Positions 1 through 11,560 of a DNA stretch of 64,000 nt are shown piece by piece. The position numbers and the translations under genes are program-made. Numbering within the stretch: the stretch's first letter is position 1; each line of letters opens with the position of its first letter. Source of the DNA: Xestospongia bergquistia. Lineage: Eukaryota > Porifera > Demospongiae > Haplosclerida > Petrosiidae. The notes under the pieces are model-generated. The model was not told the DNA's origin and ran no database searches. It worked only from the letters and a program-made list of their open reading frames with translations. The stretch spans positions 17,884,446-17,948,445 of the forward strand of contig OZ014411.1 of assembly GCA_963965975.1 (NCBI GenBank), in the 5' to 3' direction.

Positions 1-257
1 GCTTCATCAAGCACTATTGATCCAAAAAACATCATTATAAATAATTCAAAGCACTGTTCTATTCTTATGCTATACAGAACATATTGGATTCTGAGTGTGG
101 TCTTGATGTTTGTACAGCATTCAACTTCACCTCATGACGTATTAGCACCTGACCACACCCCTTGTGCAATATTTCCATATAGTACTTGGAAGAGTACTTT
201 AACTATAATACATATAACATGTTAGTATTTACTTATTATAAGTCTGTATATGTGTAC

Positions 258-3200
258 CTGTACTATGATCCTTTAATCGTAATCCATAAAAATCTAACAT
301 CATTTCATAAGATTTGATGATTCTATTTAGTGCCTTCTCATCACCACGTATTAACTAAAGAAATAAATATTATTTGCTCAATTGGTACATGTACTTAGAA
401 TGCATTCTAGAAGGTTACCATGACAACCATCAATATCACCTAACTACATCTTATGAACACTTACATCAATTTCGTGAGGTTGTAGTTCTTTAGCATACCA
501 GTTCAGACCTCTCTCTCTGATAGGAAACAACCTACAATAATATAACTACATTACATTGTAATATGATAATGTCACTTACCATTGAATATATGAATGATGA
601 TATTCTAATAGTTCATAATTTCCCCACCATTTATTGTGAATCTCATCAATATAGTTACCTAAGAAAGACACCAATAACAATCTGACAATAAACAAAACAA
701 TATAATATTAATATAATAATTACATGCGTTACCAAACCATTCACAATACATTTAAAAGGCAAATTCAAAAGTTGTTACATGTAATAGTTAATATACACAC
801 AGGAAGAGTAAATCTATTATCTCATGATTACATAGAGGTACATGACCTTACAGATATGGTCATAATGAGGACTTCAATGGATCAATCAGGTCATAACCTT
901 ATTATCAAAGACCAACATCCTCATAATGAGGACTTCAATGGGTCAATCAGGTCATAACATTATTATCAAAGACCAACATGTTATTATTATATTTTGGATT
1001 ATAGTGACAATAGAAATACTGTTATATAATAATCTATACCTTGAGGATAGGATTGTATTCTGTTAGTATAAAACTCATAGTTATCATTAATAGAAGGATC
1101 ATCAGATTTATCCTATAGAAATAGACATCTACAATAGACTTTGCTGTTGTAATACACTAATCATACTATTTGGAGCCATTATCATTACTTACTGGATAAC
1201 CTTGACGATATTGCTCAGTATCATATGAGCTATATCTTGTTAGCTTTGGCAGTGTCATCTTTTTATTGTGTGACCCCCAATTCTACAAAAAATAACAGAA
1301 TCTCTCCTCATAGGTATACTGATAACTAGCGGATAGCATGTTATATACTGATAACTAGCGGATAGCATGTTATATACTGATAACTAGGGGATAGCATGTT
1401 ATATACTGATAACTAGGGGATAGCATGTTATATACTGATAACTAGGGGATAGCATGTTATATACTGATAAATAGGGAATAGCATGCTGTTATAAAGATGA
1501 CTTACCTGCCATTTTAGCCATGGTCTAGACCAGCTACTATCATCATCGGAACTGTCTGAATCTGAGTGTTGTCTGACAGATTTTGTCTGAGAATTGTTTG
1601 TTTTTGATTTGACTACATTTGTATCATCTTTCTCCTGTTTGTCTAGACTAGAATCAGCTATTGTTGATTTTTGATTATCCAACTGTTCATTGTCTTGTCC
1701 AACATGTTTGCACTCTTTACTTTTATCCTCTTCTTCTTCTTTGTCTCCTTTCTGTTTCTCTTCCCCATTATTAGAAGTAACAGCTTCAGTGTGTTTTTTT
1801 TGTTGCATCTCTTCTTCATTGTCGGAGGCAACATGTTCAGTATCTCCACTATAATCACTACTACCAACATTAGGACTCTCTGAGCCACTCTCTTGACTAA
1901 TCATAGTAACATCTTCAATATCCTGAAGTTCAAAGGAGGTGGAGAAAAATTTTAATTATATGTATTTTGTTAGTAGGCAGTTCTAAACTATTGATTGACT
2001 TTATTATGAGTCTAATATAGAAATCTATATCCAATGAGGGGAATATTTTGCTTATCAGTAACTGTAAATATAAAATTTGTAGACTTGGACTACATGACTA
2101 GCAATAGATAGTAGTAAGTATATGAGATGCAATTATTCCTTCATTGTATTTTATAATCAGCTAATATGAAATGAACTTGTTGGTTTAATAGAAAATGTAT
2201 GTACTAGTTTGCCAATTTTTATATGAGAAGACAGTCTATCTATAGTAGATATAGTGTCAACATTATAAGATAATTAGGCACACAGTACCAGTGGGACTAT
2301 CAAAAAGTATTCTGAAGTAATACAAGTGAGTTCTGTACATTCAGTTCTATTTATAACTGTAATGGAAGAGAAGATATAGTGGACAGGCTAAGAGAAAATG
2401 AATCAAAGTCAATAGTGCCCATACTAATATTCAATATACAAAAGATACTATATAGGAAGGAAATAATTAACATGAATATTATCAGGAAAGCTGCCATATT
2501 TGAAGGTGTGGTAAGGTAACTAAAACCAGTCAGATATTTTATCACATTATCTGAATAACTGGAACCAAATTAAAGAAGAGCTATTACAATGTGTTATTAT
2601 TATTTGGTTGGACTATTAAATTTAATTTCTATAGTGTTTTGATCTAAGACATCAGCAAATACATTTCTGTATAACACATAACAGTTTCAATGTCAAATTG
2701 CTATATTTCCAAGCATATATTCCATAAATCCATAGATATTAATATGACTATGTTGTCTACATAGATTATAGTCATAGATAACTGACAGTCTTACTAGTAA
2801 GATTCTACCCTATGACAATACAGAAGAATGGGGATGGTACAATCTAATATTGAAGTGTGTTCAAAGCAGCCCATGTTATTGCTGCAGCAATATAAAAATA
2901 AAAAATCTCAAATATATAATGTTCCAAAAATTTCTACTTAATCTTCTGATGTCAGAATGTTTCAAATATCCTCAACAAAGTTGATAAAGCATGTCAATTT
3001 TTGACATACATATTGCATAGCAAAATAGAACAATCTAATTGCCACACAAAATACAGTGAACATGTTACTATACCTTTGCCATCTGACAAGCCAGATTAGA
3101 CACATGCAGCATTATTGGATAAGTTTAGGTAACGCTCGAGTTGAGAAATAGCCGATAACTAAAAGTCAAAAGTACTTATCTGATTGACATGGCCTAACTT

Positions 3201-3485
3201 TTGAACATGATAATGTCTGAACAAAAAGTATAAACACTCTTACATGTTCCCTTACCACACAGCAATCTAAATTGCCAATAATTTTTTGCGGACTTGTTGC
3301 TTGGCAACTATGATATTATTGTACATGAAGTAATTGAAATTACAACATCATCCTTGTAATGTCACTTCTTTTATAACTCATTCATTTAATATAATATAGA
3401 ATACCTGTTTCTGAAGTGGTTCATGTTGATCATTATCAGTTGATATACCTACCCCCATCTTATCAGTATTTTCTTCGTTGGCCAT
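258..3485 (-). CDS. Opioid growth factor receptor (OGFR) domain protein, 3' end outside window
   Basis: Seven coding exons read on the minus strand: 3405-3485 (ATG at 3485), 1506-1922, 1193-1282, 1040-1112, 580-658, 465-531 and 258-354. All have GT/AG borders and matching phases. Exons 1-2 encode an acidic, Ser/Asp/Glu/Lys-rich low-complexity stretch of about 165 residues. Exons 4-7 encode the conserved OGFR N-terminal region: NYEFYTNRI, then IDEIHNKWWGNYELLEYHH, then YIQWLFPIRERGLNWYAKEL, then a SYEMMLDFYGLRLKD block. These match the family pattern (NYxFY, WWxxYExLExHH, YIQWLFPxRE, MLDFYGxxL). The rest of the domain should follow at lower coordinates, outside the window. In vertebrates OGFR binds met-enkephalin and restrains growth; the role of this domain in sponges is unknown. 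The acidic N-terminus before the domain is unusual. Domain identity is strong; function is not inferred. Confidence 0.85.
861..982. repeat. 61-bp tandem duplication in OGFR intron
   Basis: A 61-bp unit beginning cataatgaggacttcaatgg occurs at 861 and again at 922 with only two or three differences. It lies in the intron between OGFR exons 4 and 5. It contributes to the short spurious reading frame seen there and has no apparent coding role. Confidence 0.85.
1316..1492. repeat. 29-bp minisatellite, six copies, in OGFR intron
   Basis: Six head-to-tail copies of a 29-bp unit (atactgataactagSggata gcatgttat, S = c or g) start at 1316, 1345, 1374, 1403, 1432 and 1461. The first two carry 'agcgg', the next three 'agggg', and the last is diverged. 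The array stops just short of the splice donor at 1505 of OGFR exon 2, so copy-number change could affect splicing (inference). Confidence 0.95.
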
Positions 3486-4440
3486 TACAAGTGATCAACT
3501 ATAATGATAAAGTCACTAAGTTTAATATCTCAGAGTTATGTTTATACAAGTACATTATGTACAATTATCATGTATCATACTAGTCTTGTGAGACACACTC
3601 TTTCTGAGGAAAAAGAAGAGTCCGGTGACACACAATGGTAATAGTAGTGCAATTGAAACTATATAATTACATTCTAATAGACATGACATCACGACATAAG
3701 CTATGGAACACAATGTATGACTGTGATATGTTATTTCCATAGAACATTGACATAATGCTGCAGAATTAACACAGTTTCAATCTGTCCTGTCACACATTAT
3801 TTTGCTAGACACAAAAATGTGAGTCACTTCACAATTTTCCAGACTCCATTTTAAAACTATATCACATATAGAGAGTGGGCCACTATGACAATATCTAATC
3901 TAATTGGGACTTAGAAATTCATTTGTCTTGTAAAACATTTCTATTGAGTGTCACCAGACCCTTTCTTCATAAAAGGGACAATGTATGCAAGACTAATACC
4001 ATATCAAAATATATAATTATATACATATGTCCATATATGGTAAAATACATATAATAATTATTAAGGTATAACAATCTCTACTAGTTGTTCATGAAGTAAA
4101 ACCACAATATGTATGATATTAGTTCAGTTATCTAGTATCAACAGCAATAAATCAAACAGTCAGATTATAGTATTAATTAAGAATCAAAGGGCCTACGTGA
4201 CTTTTAACATTGTCCTATTATCTCTTAACGTCAAAACTTATCTTACATAGCTATCTACACAAACGTACTTGCTGATTCAAGTCTCAAGTCTGCTTACAAT
4301 ATTATTCATTGTTAGCCACTCCTTATCGTATTATTAGAGCCATCAATAATACTTTACGGTATTTAGCTCAGATGACTGTCACGAGAAACTGAAGTGCTTG
4401 AAAACTTTCCTGTATTCAATTTAAATTTGCCATTGCAGTC
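3486..4440. promoter_or_regulatory. Shared upstream region of the divergent OGFR-like and V-ATPase C genes
   Basis: The 955 bp between the two start codons must hold both promoters and 5' UTRs because the genes are head-to-head. No credible TATA box or long ORF stands out; the minus-strand frame at 3555-3740 has no family signature. The call rests on gene arrangement only. Confidence 0.4.
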
Positions 4441-7400
4441 ATGTCAGATAACGAATACTGGTTGGTAGCTGTACCTGGTGAACAACAAGGACCAGATTTT
4501 GCCTGGAGTACATTATCAGAGAAACTAAGAGCTCATTCCGCCTGTTTTAAGTTTCCCATCCCAGAATTGAAGGTACTCATCATTTAAACAACCATACAAT
4601 CACTTTTAAATGTATACAGGAGCTTTGTCTGATAATTGTTATGATTTGACCACACCCACTTATTAATAATACAACTCCATGACTTTAGGAGGTGGCATAT
4701 TCACTAGTCTTGAACCTAGACATTCTACAAGGGAAGGGAATGTCTGGACAAACCTGCATTCAAAATTAGGTTCTACCAGTATTTTGACCAATCAAAATGC
4801 TTCTATCATTTTAGCAATGGTGGTGACAGCTTTTTTAAGTGTCCGAGTTGCTTGAGTCTTAATATTATGTTGACTAATAGGAAGAATAAGGCAAAGTTGG
4901 ATCTCAAAAATTTTCACTAGCTTCACTTGTAAATGTATGATTTTACAAATAATGGTCATATCATCTAAAGTGTATAATAATAGTCGACTTTGAATGCAAA
5001 TTTGCTCAGACATCCCTTCTCTTGTAGAATGTCTAGATTTTAAACTAAATATGACTTAAATTAGAATTAAACTCTCTCTCTACACATAAAGTATTTATTT
5101 ATAACACAAATCCTATGTACACTTTATTAATATGTTAACTATAAATATTATAGGTTGGTACATTGGACACATTAGTAGATTTATCTGATCAACTAACTAA
5201 ACTAGACCCTTTTGTTGAAAAGTAAGTTTTATTTAAGAATCTTGTCATGATATCATATAGTAAATAGATCCTACATTCAAAAAGTAATATCTGGAATACA
5301 ATTTGCTTTGATTACATTTCTAGAAGTCACTTTATTATGAATCAAGCTATAATATCACACATAAAAGTATTTTATTGTTGCTCTATTCAAGTTGATGGAC
5401 TTGTACTTAGTATAAATAAGTTTGTCTGTTCACAAGTTGTACATATTATCATATGTCTACTACATGATCTGATAATATAATAATATAATATAAATAGCTT
5501 AAAGCAATGGACGTTTGTAGTATGCTTTGTATAGGACTTGTTCTTGATATTTAGTGTCTATGCAGTTGCTGTGGATGTTTCAAATTGGGTATGACTAAGT
5601 GAATCTTCTGACTTATGTAACTTGAGAAAGTTGTGCTGTCTTTAATCAGCTTCATAGTTTCTGCTAACTAAAAGTCCAGTATATTTTGTAGGACAAGCTA
5701 TACAATTATAATCTAGACACACATGAACAGATAGGTATACAATATTTGATGGTAGTACTCATCTTTATTTTAGTGTCGTTCGTAAAATGGCTCAATATAT
5801 GCTGGAAATTATAGATGAAGAAGGTAGAGAGCGACTCCATGAGAATCTCTTAGTTGGATCAGCTAAACAACCTATGGAGGTAACAAAAAATTGACAATAT
5901 TACTATTATTGTTAATTGTATGTGTACATACAGTAGAGGGCAATAAAAAGTACCCATACATAAATCTGTAATAGTAGTGCCAATACAATAAAGGTATTAT
6001 AAAAGTGCTTTTGTATTATTAGTAATTACAATTTTTGTGGTTCTTGTGTTTACTTGTAAGGTTGAGTATTATACTACACTGTACTGTTATATAATGTTAC
6101 TGTAATATTATAGTAATCCTACTATACTGTTATTGCAATGTTGTTGTACTGTTATGGTAGCATTACTGTAATTTTAAATTGTAACTTTTGAAGATGTTCC
6201 TATCTCCTAAGGGTAGGTACTACACTGTGTAGTACTGTTATAGCACTACCACAGTATTAACAGAGGAAATACATTAGGACAGTAATAGTACAGTGCAATA
6301 TAGTCTCGTTACTTTTTATTGCTCTACTGTAGGTATCTAATACAGAAAATCATTACGAATTATTTTTTGAACTCTTATCTTTTTTAGACATTTGTATCCA
6401 GGTTTAACTGGGATCATGCTAAGTTTCCATTACGACAATCCTTATCCAACTTAGTAGATAATGTTAGTAAAATGGTGTCTCAAATTGATACTGACCTCAA
6501 ACAAAAATCTTCAACTTATAACACAAACAAGGGCAATCTACAAGCTATTGAGAGGAAATCAATGTATGTTATTCATTATATAGTGAACCTGTTATTAATA
6601 TTCATTATAGAGTGAACCTATTATTAATATTCATTATGTGGTGAACCTGTCATTAATATTCAGTGTCATGAACTGTACATATACTGTAGTGTAGGATCTT
6701 CAGTTATTATGCCTATACAACCATACATACATGTACATGTTCAATGTACACATATGATGACTGTTTTATTTTTATTATTTTATTTGTTAAATGTTCTTTC
6801 TTATATAGTGGTAACTTGATGACTCGTTCACTTGCTGGTTTAGTAGATCCATCACATCTTGTGAGAGACTCAGAGTATTTACAGACACTATGTGTCGTAG
6901 TACCTAAGTAAGTACTTGTTAGTGAAGATATTAGTCAGTTTATGTAATGTATGCAGAAAACAGGTGCATAAAATATATCATGCTTCACAGTCTACAATAT
7001 TGAAATACAAAGACATTGTATGCTGTAGTTTTGTCACTCACAGAAAACAAATTAATTCAACTAGATCTATTATACGTATACATCCAATGGAGAATTACAT
7101 ATACTATTCATTAACATGCCAATCTAAGGAGAGCCAAATTAAAGTACTTCTGGACCATTATAATTGGTTTATTTTGGTCCTCTCTGAGAATTATTGAAAC
7201 AAAATACTGTGTCAATATGAGATTATATGACAAGCAAAAAGACTATAAATTATAGAAACAATTTTATTTTTTGCATGCTCACATTATAATAACTTGTATG
7301 CATATTAATTTATGCATTCGTTATTAGAGCATTATACAAGGAGTGGCGTAATACATATGAGAGTCTTACTGATATGGTAGTACCACGTTCTACAGAACTT

Positions 7401-10400
7401 ATCACTGAAGATAATGACTTTGGTCTGTTTACAGTCACTGTCTTTAAGAAAATAGTTGATGAATATAAAATTCATGCAAGAGAAAAGAGGTTAGTTGATA
7501 TGTACAGTATATATGTACATGTGTATATTGTCAGTTTGTTTAAATATAGTATCAATTCTTGACTCAGTGAAAAACACTCCAATACAGAATTCTTTCTCAC
7601 TGAACTATTATATGTATACTCTTGCTACATGGATACAAGTACTAGTAAAGAGAGAGGCATAGCTTCAAATGACTAGTAGCACTGAGCAATCATATAGTAA
7701 CTTACTCCTCCTAGCTGTTCTTCATAGTCTACAGAAATTTTTATAATGATAGTGAACTTCAATATAGCAATTTGAAGTCAATGGCTGGCCTATGTTTTTT
7801 TAATGTTTTGGTGACTTCTTTAGGTCTCTTTTTTAATGCCACAAAACATGATATTAATTTATAAAGAGATTATTTTATATGACTAGCTATTTTTAGAGTT
7901 TAAGTTGTTTAAAGTGCCTTGTCAGTGCAACAAACACATACAGGTAGAGACACGTGTATGCACGAACTAAGTTCTAAACTTTTACCTATGTACTGTATAA
8001 TGAGGGATAACTAGTTACTGTCTATTTATATTATGTTGATGTTTATGACAAGACTTCCAACTTTTTGATCAATTTTTGTTAGGTTTTCTGTGCGCGATTA
8101 TGAATATGATCCTCAGGCTCTTGAAGCTGAGAAGAAAGAGAAAGAAAGATTGGAGAGAGAACTCAAAAGACAATTTGTAAGATTTCTTGTTATAATTACT
8201 AACAAAATAGCATTTGAAAGGTTAAAATTTAGTAATTTATAATATTAGTATTAAAAAATAAACACAGTGTCTGTGGAAGGTTGCACACCCATCATTACAG
8301 TACTCTCGTTTAAGGTTAATAAAGTGCATTGGTTGCTATATATGTCTGCAGTTAAAGGTGTGGTTTAATTTCACCATTGGTTTAAATTGTTGCATATAAT
8401 TAATAAAAACAAAGTGAATGGGCATAAAATTGTGTCTGTGTCTGTGTCTGTGTATAGGCACATAATAGCAGTGCCTATGTAGGGATGGATTGCCTATTGA
8501 AATGTATTGTCAGAAATAGAGTATCTCACCCAAACACACCCTAGGTGATGTCCATGTTATGTGTTAATTCTTCTTTTGTTCATAGCAATAACTCAAAAAG
8601 TAAAGACTTCCCATCATTTTAGCAGATGTAACACAATTTGAAATGAACTATAACTTTATGTCACATTTTGTACATGTTTGAAACGAAATTAAGTAATTTC
8701 AATTGTTTGCTATCAAGAACTATCATTAGAGAAGCCATTTTCTTATGAACTTCCTGTCTAATTTCCTGTTATCATTGTAGCCATAATAATTATTATATCT
8801 TCATCACAATATGTAAGAACACTATTTTGTGATCAGGTTGAGCATGAAACCTTATTGCCTTGTAACATGCTATAGCTTTTTCTTTAGACTATCAAAACAC
8901 TTGCATTTAAAAAAAATAAGTAAATAAAACATTTTATTAAAAATGAAGTAAATATAGGGATTGCTAATATCAGTCCAATAAAAAGAATGCAAATAAGACA
9001 GTAGGAATGCCAATTGCATTGTCTCTACATAATAATACAGGTGGAAAAAACTATTTAGGACATTCGCCAGCTATATCTAATTCACTTAAATAATGTTAGT
9101 GATATACTGTTGTATTCAATCCCTGTGCAATTGTGTAGGAATGATGCAATCTACTTTCTTATTTGCATTCTTTGTATTGGACAGATATTAGCCATCCCTA
9201 CAATTACTTCAATTTTTATAAAATATTTTATTTAACTGTATATATATATAACACAAGGTCTAAGCAATTATAGGACTGCCTGGCATACGCAGTATGTCTG
9301 GCAATACAAACCTACACCAAAATATTCAGCTACACTATTTACTCTTTATATGTGACTGGATGATTATTGTATACTATTGTTGTCTTACTGTACTGCAGGG
9401 TCCATTAATGAACTGGTTAAAAGTGAACTTCAGTCAAGCCTTCTCAGCATGGATACATCTCAAAGCACTCAGAGTGTTCACAGAATCAGTTCTCAGGTAT
9501 CACTGACTTATCACACAATATTAATGTATCAATGTAGGAAGTGTTATCAACACCACTATTACCTTAAGTCTATTATTTACTAGTATGTTCTAATTTTTGT
9601 GATTTTCATAATTTCTAAATATGTTACCAAAGACATTTTGTGTACGAGATTATGTGAAATTGGATTTGACTCAGGGAATCTATGAAATTAATAAGCACCA
9701 TTTTTATGTTAGTTACTAAATTTTGCAAATACAATAAAATAATACGTAGCTTTAAGATATTACCACTAGTTAGTACTATCTGTGGTATAGTATTGATCAG
9801 TAAGTGTAGCTGGTAGGCTAACTGCTGTAAATATGTAGTGTTGTTTGCCACTAGTAATCATTACCTATTTTTGTCCTTTTAGATATGGTCTTCCTGTTAA
9901 CTTTCTATCTGTTATTCTCAAACCAAATCGTAAAGCTCAAAAGAAAGTCCAAGAAATCCTTAAAGATCAATATGGCTACTTAGATTCTAAGTTTATAGCA
10001 TCAGAAATGGATGTAAGTTAAGGATACTGCAATAAAGCCTTGCAGTACTTTGCATAATAATAGAGCTGTTTACTGTCTCATGTTTTATCAATTTATTTCT
10101 GCATGCTTTGCATAAGAACAGTATAATATACAATGGCTCATTATTATACTACATAGCAAGAAATAAAGTGGTAAAGAAATAAAATAAGAAGTAAGAGTTT
10201 AGTAACAATGTATCTTTGCATGTAGTTTGCTAGTTATTTATCACACATGAGGTACATAAACATGGTGTAATATTAATGATTTTAATTTGGTGTGATTTTT
10301 GCAGACCATCACTATGTCAAATATAATTCATTGGTATACAATAGTTGATCTATAAATAAATGTGTAATGTCTATATGTATTAAGTTCAATGCAACTCAAC

Positions 10401-11034
10401 TTCAGTCAGTTATTACTAACCCATACTACACTCAATGGATTTGATTTACCACTGCTACAATTCTTTGATGGAATAAGCTTTAAAGGTTGACATACATCTT
10501 TCTCCTTTTCTCCAAATTTAGTCCTGGATTAAGCATATTAATTATTATGCATTTATAATTTGCTGGAATGTCATCGGTAAAAGTTAGGATGATCTTTTAC
10601 AATTTTTCTTGTTGGCACTCTTCACATTGTATTTACAGTACATTTACTGTTATGTCTATTTTCATTTACTCTATTGTTGTCCAGATAACTTGACAAATGT
10701 GGTAACTATTGCACATAGCAAGCCTCTTTTGAGAGCACAGCAACAATGGGTGACAACTAGTTTGAACGTTCTATGTTAATAGGATTTTCCTTAAAGCATT
10801 CTGTACGCTGTCATCCCTTCTTAGCTTTTGACATTTCCCCTATGTTTATTGCAAAATTATATATACAACAATTATAGGTTATAATGATAATCTTAATGTC
10901 GTGATATAGTCTGTATTACTAATGTTCTCTTTTTGTACTAGCAAATTGATCTTCCTGGACTAGGTTTCAATCAAGTGGATTATCATCCTTATGTTTTCTT
11001 CAGAATGAATCTTAATGTGTTGGACAAATCATAG
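4441..11034 (+). CDS. ATP6V1C: V-type proton ATPase subunit C (V1 sector)
   Basis: Ten exons: 4441-4572, 5154-5221, 5774-5879, 6388-6563, 6809-6907, 7328-7489, 8083-8176, 9399-9496, 9883-10012 and 10942-11034. All have GT/AG borders and continuous phase. They total 1158 bp, encoding 385 residues, close to the roughly 382 of animal ATP6V1C. Landmarks: N-terminal [10 protein letters not shown]; the [12 protein letters not shown] block (exon 4); [10 protein letters not shown] (exon 5); [20 protein letters not shown] (exon 6); the very conserved [20 protein letters not shown] and [16 protein letters not shown] (exons 8-9); and a C-terminus [17 protein letters not shown]. Subunit C clamps the peripheral stalks to the catalytic head of the cytosolic V1 sector, and its release underlies reversible V1-Vo disassembly (family knowledge). 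Start chosen at the first ATG matching the family N-terminus. It appears intact, single-copy and housekeeping. Confidence 0.97.
4716..5036. mobile_element. MITE-like element with ~55-bp terminal inverted repeats, V-ATPase C intron 1
   Basis: The left end (ctagacattctacaaggg...) is repeated as its reverse complement at 4982-5036, giving imperfect terminal inverted repeats of about 55 bp around a roughly 210-bp non-coding centre. Length and foldback structure fit a non-autonomous DNA transposon. The superfamily is not assigned because a target duplication is not clear. Confidence 0.75.
5929..6331. mobile_element. MITE with TA target duplication, V-ATPase C intron 3
   Basis: The left end reads TA|CAGTAGAGggCAATAAAAAG and the right end is its inverted copy ending CTCTACTG|TA, so about 399 bp lie between two TA dinucleotides. 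The interior is rich in short tactgttat-like words. TA target duplication and terminal inverted repeats point to a Tc1/mariner-type non-autonomous element. Confidence 0.8.
6571..6657. repeat. 29-bp tandem repeat, three copies
   Basis: Three copies of a 29-bp unit beginning attcattata and containing gtgaacct follow directly after exon 4 of V-ATPase C, inside intron 4. Confidence 0.85.
8919..9236. mobile_element. MITE-like foldback element, V-ATPase C intron 7
   Basis: About 80 bp at the left (agtaaataaaacattttatt..., continuing through gtccaataaaaagaatgc) recur inverted at the right (gcattctttgtattggac..., ending aatattttatttaact). The whole is about 318 bp with no coding capacity. It is a non-autonomous inverted-repeat element of undetermined superfamily. 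Confidence 0.75.
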
Positions 11035-11560
11035 TTCATTATAATATATATAACTATAGACATGTTTGTTTGCTATTTGGTAGTTCCTGTTATAATGTCA
11101 TTAAGTATGGTTGTCTAATATAGTCTTATTGTGAACAATATTTGTTAAAAAGATGTGACTTTCAAATTTTATTATTAGATCCAATAATAACATTAATTTT
11201 ATTTGCATTGACTTTGTGGTCGTTCACTGCTGTACTTCAGGCTGATCAGTATATCATCCTTGAAAAGTAAAATTTGACATGAATATTTCAAACACACAGT
11301 CAGTAATGCCTTGTTCAGGAGAAGGTGAATTAGGAAGAATAACTATTGAGTTAAATAAATTTTACACGCAACTGCTTAAAAAATTAAATTATATTCTCAT
11401 GACTATTATCACCAGCAGTTATTAAAAACAGCTTGTAATAGGTTAAAGGTAATGACAATCAGATTATATATAATTATAAAGGTAAGAAAAATTAAATTTT
11501 ATTAACTACCACTAACAAGTTTTAATGACAGAATGAATATATTAAGGACAATAATTCAAA
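11035..11560. other. Tail-to-tail intergenic spacer
   Basis: The 526 bp between the stop codons of the convergent V-ATPase C and beta-helix genes are AT-rich and must contain both 3' UTRs. I see no gene or repeat here. Confidence 0.6.

Noticed and set aside
130..198. Candidate eighth OGFR exon after a TATTATAG acceptor
   Set aside because: In the required phase it gives a peptide unlike the OGFR domain and soon meets a stop, so the real exon is probably outside the window.
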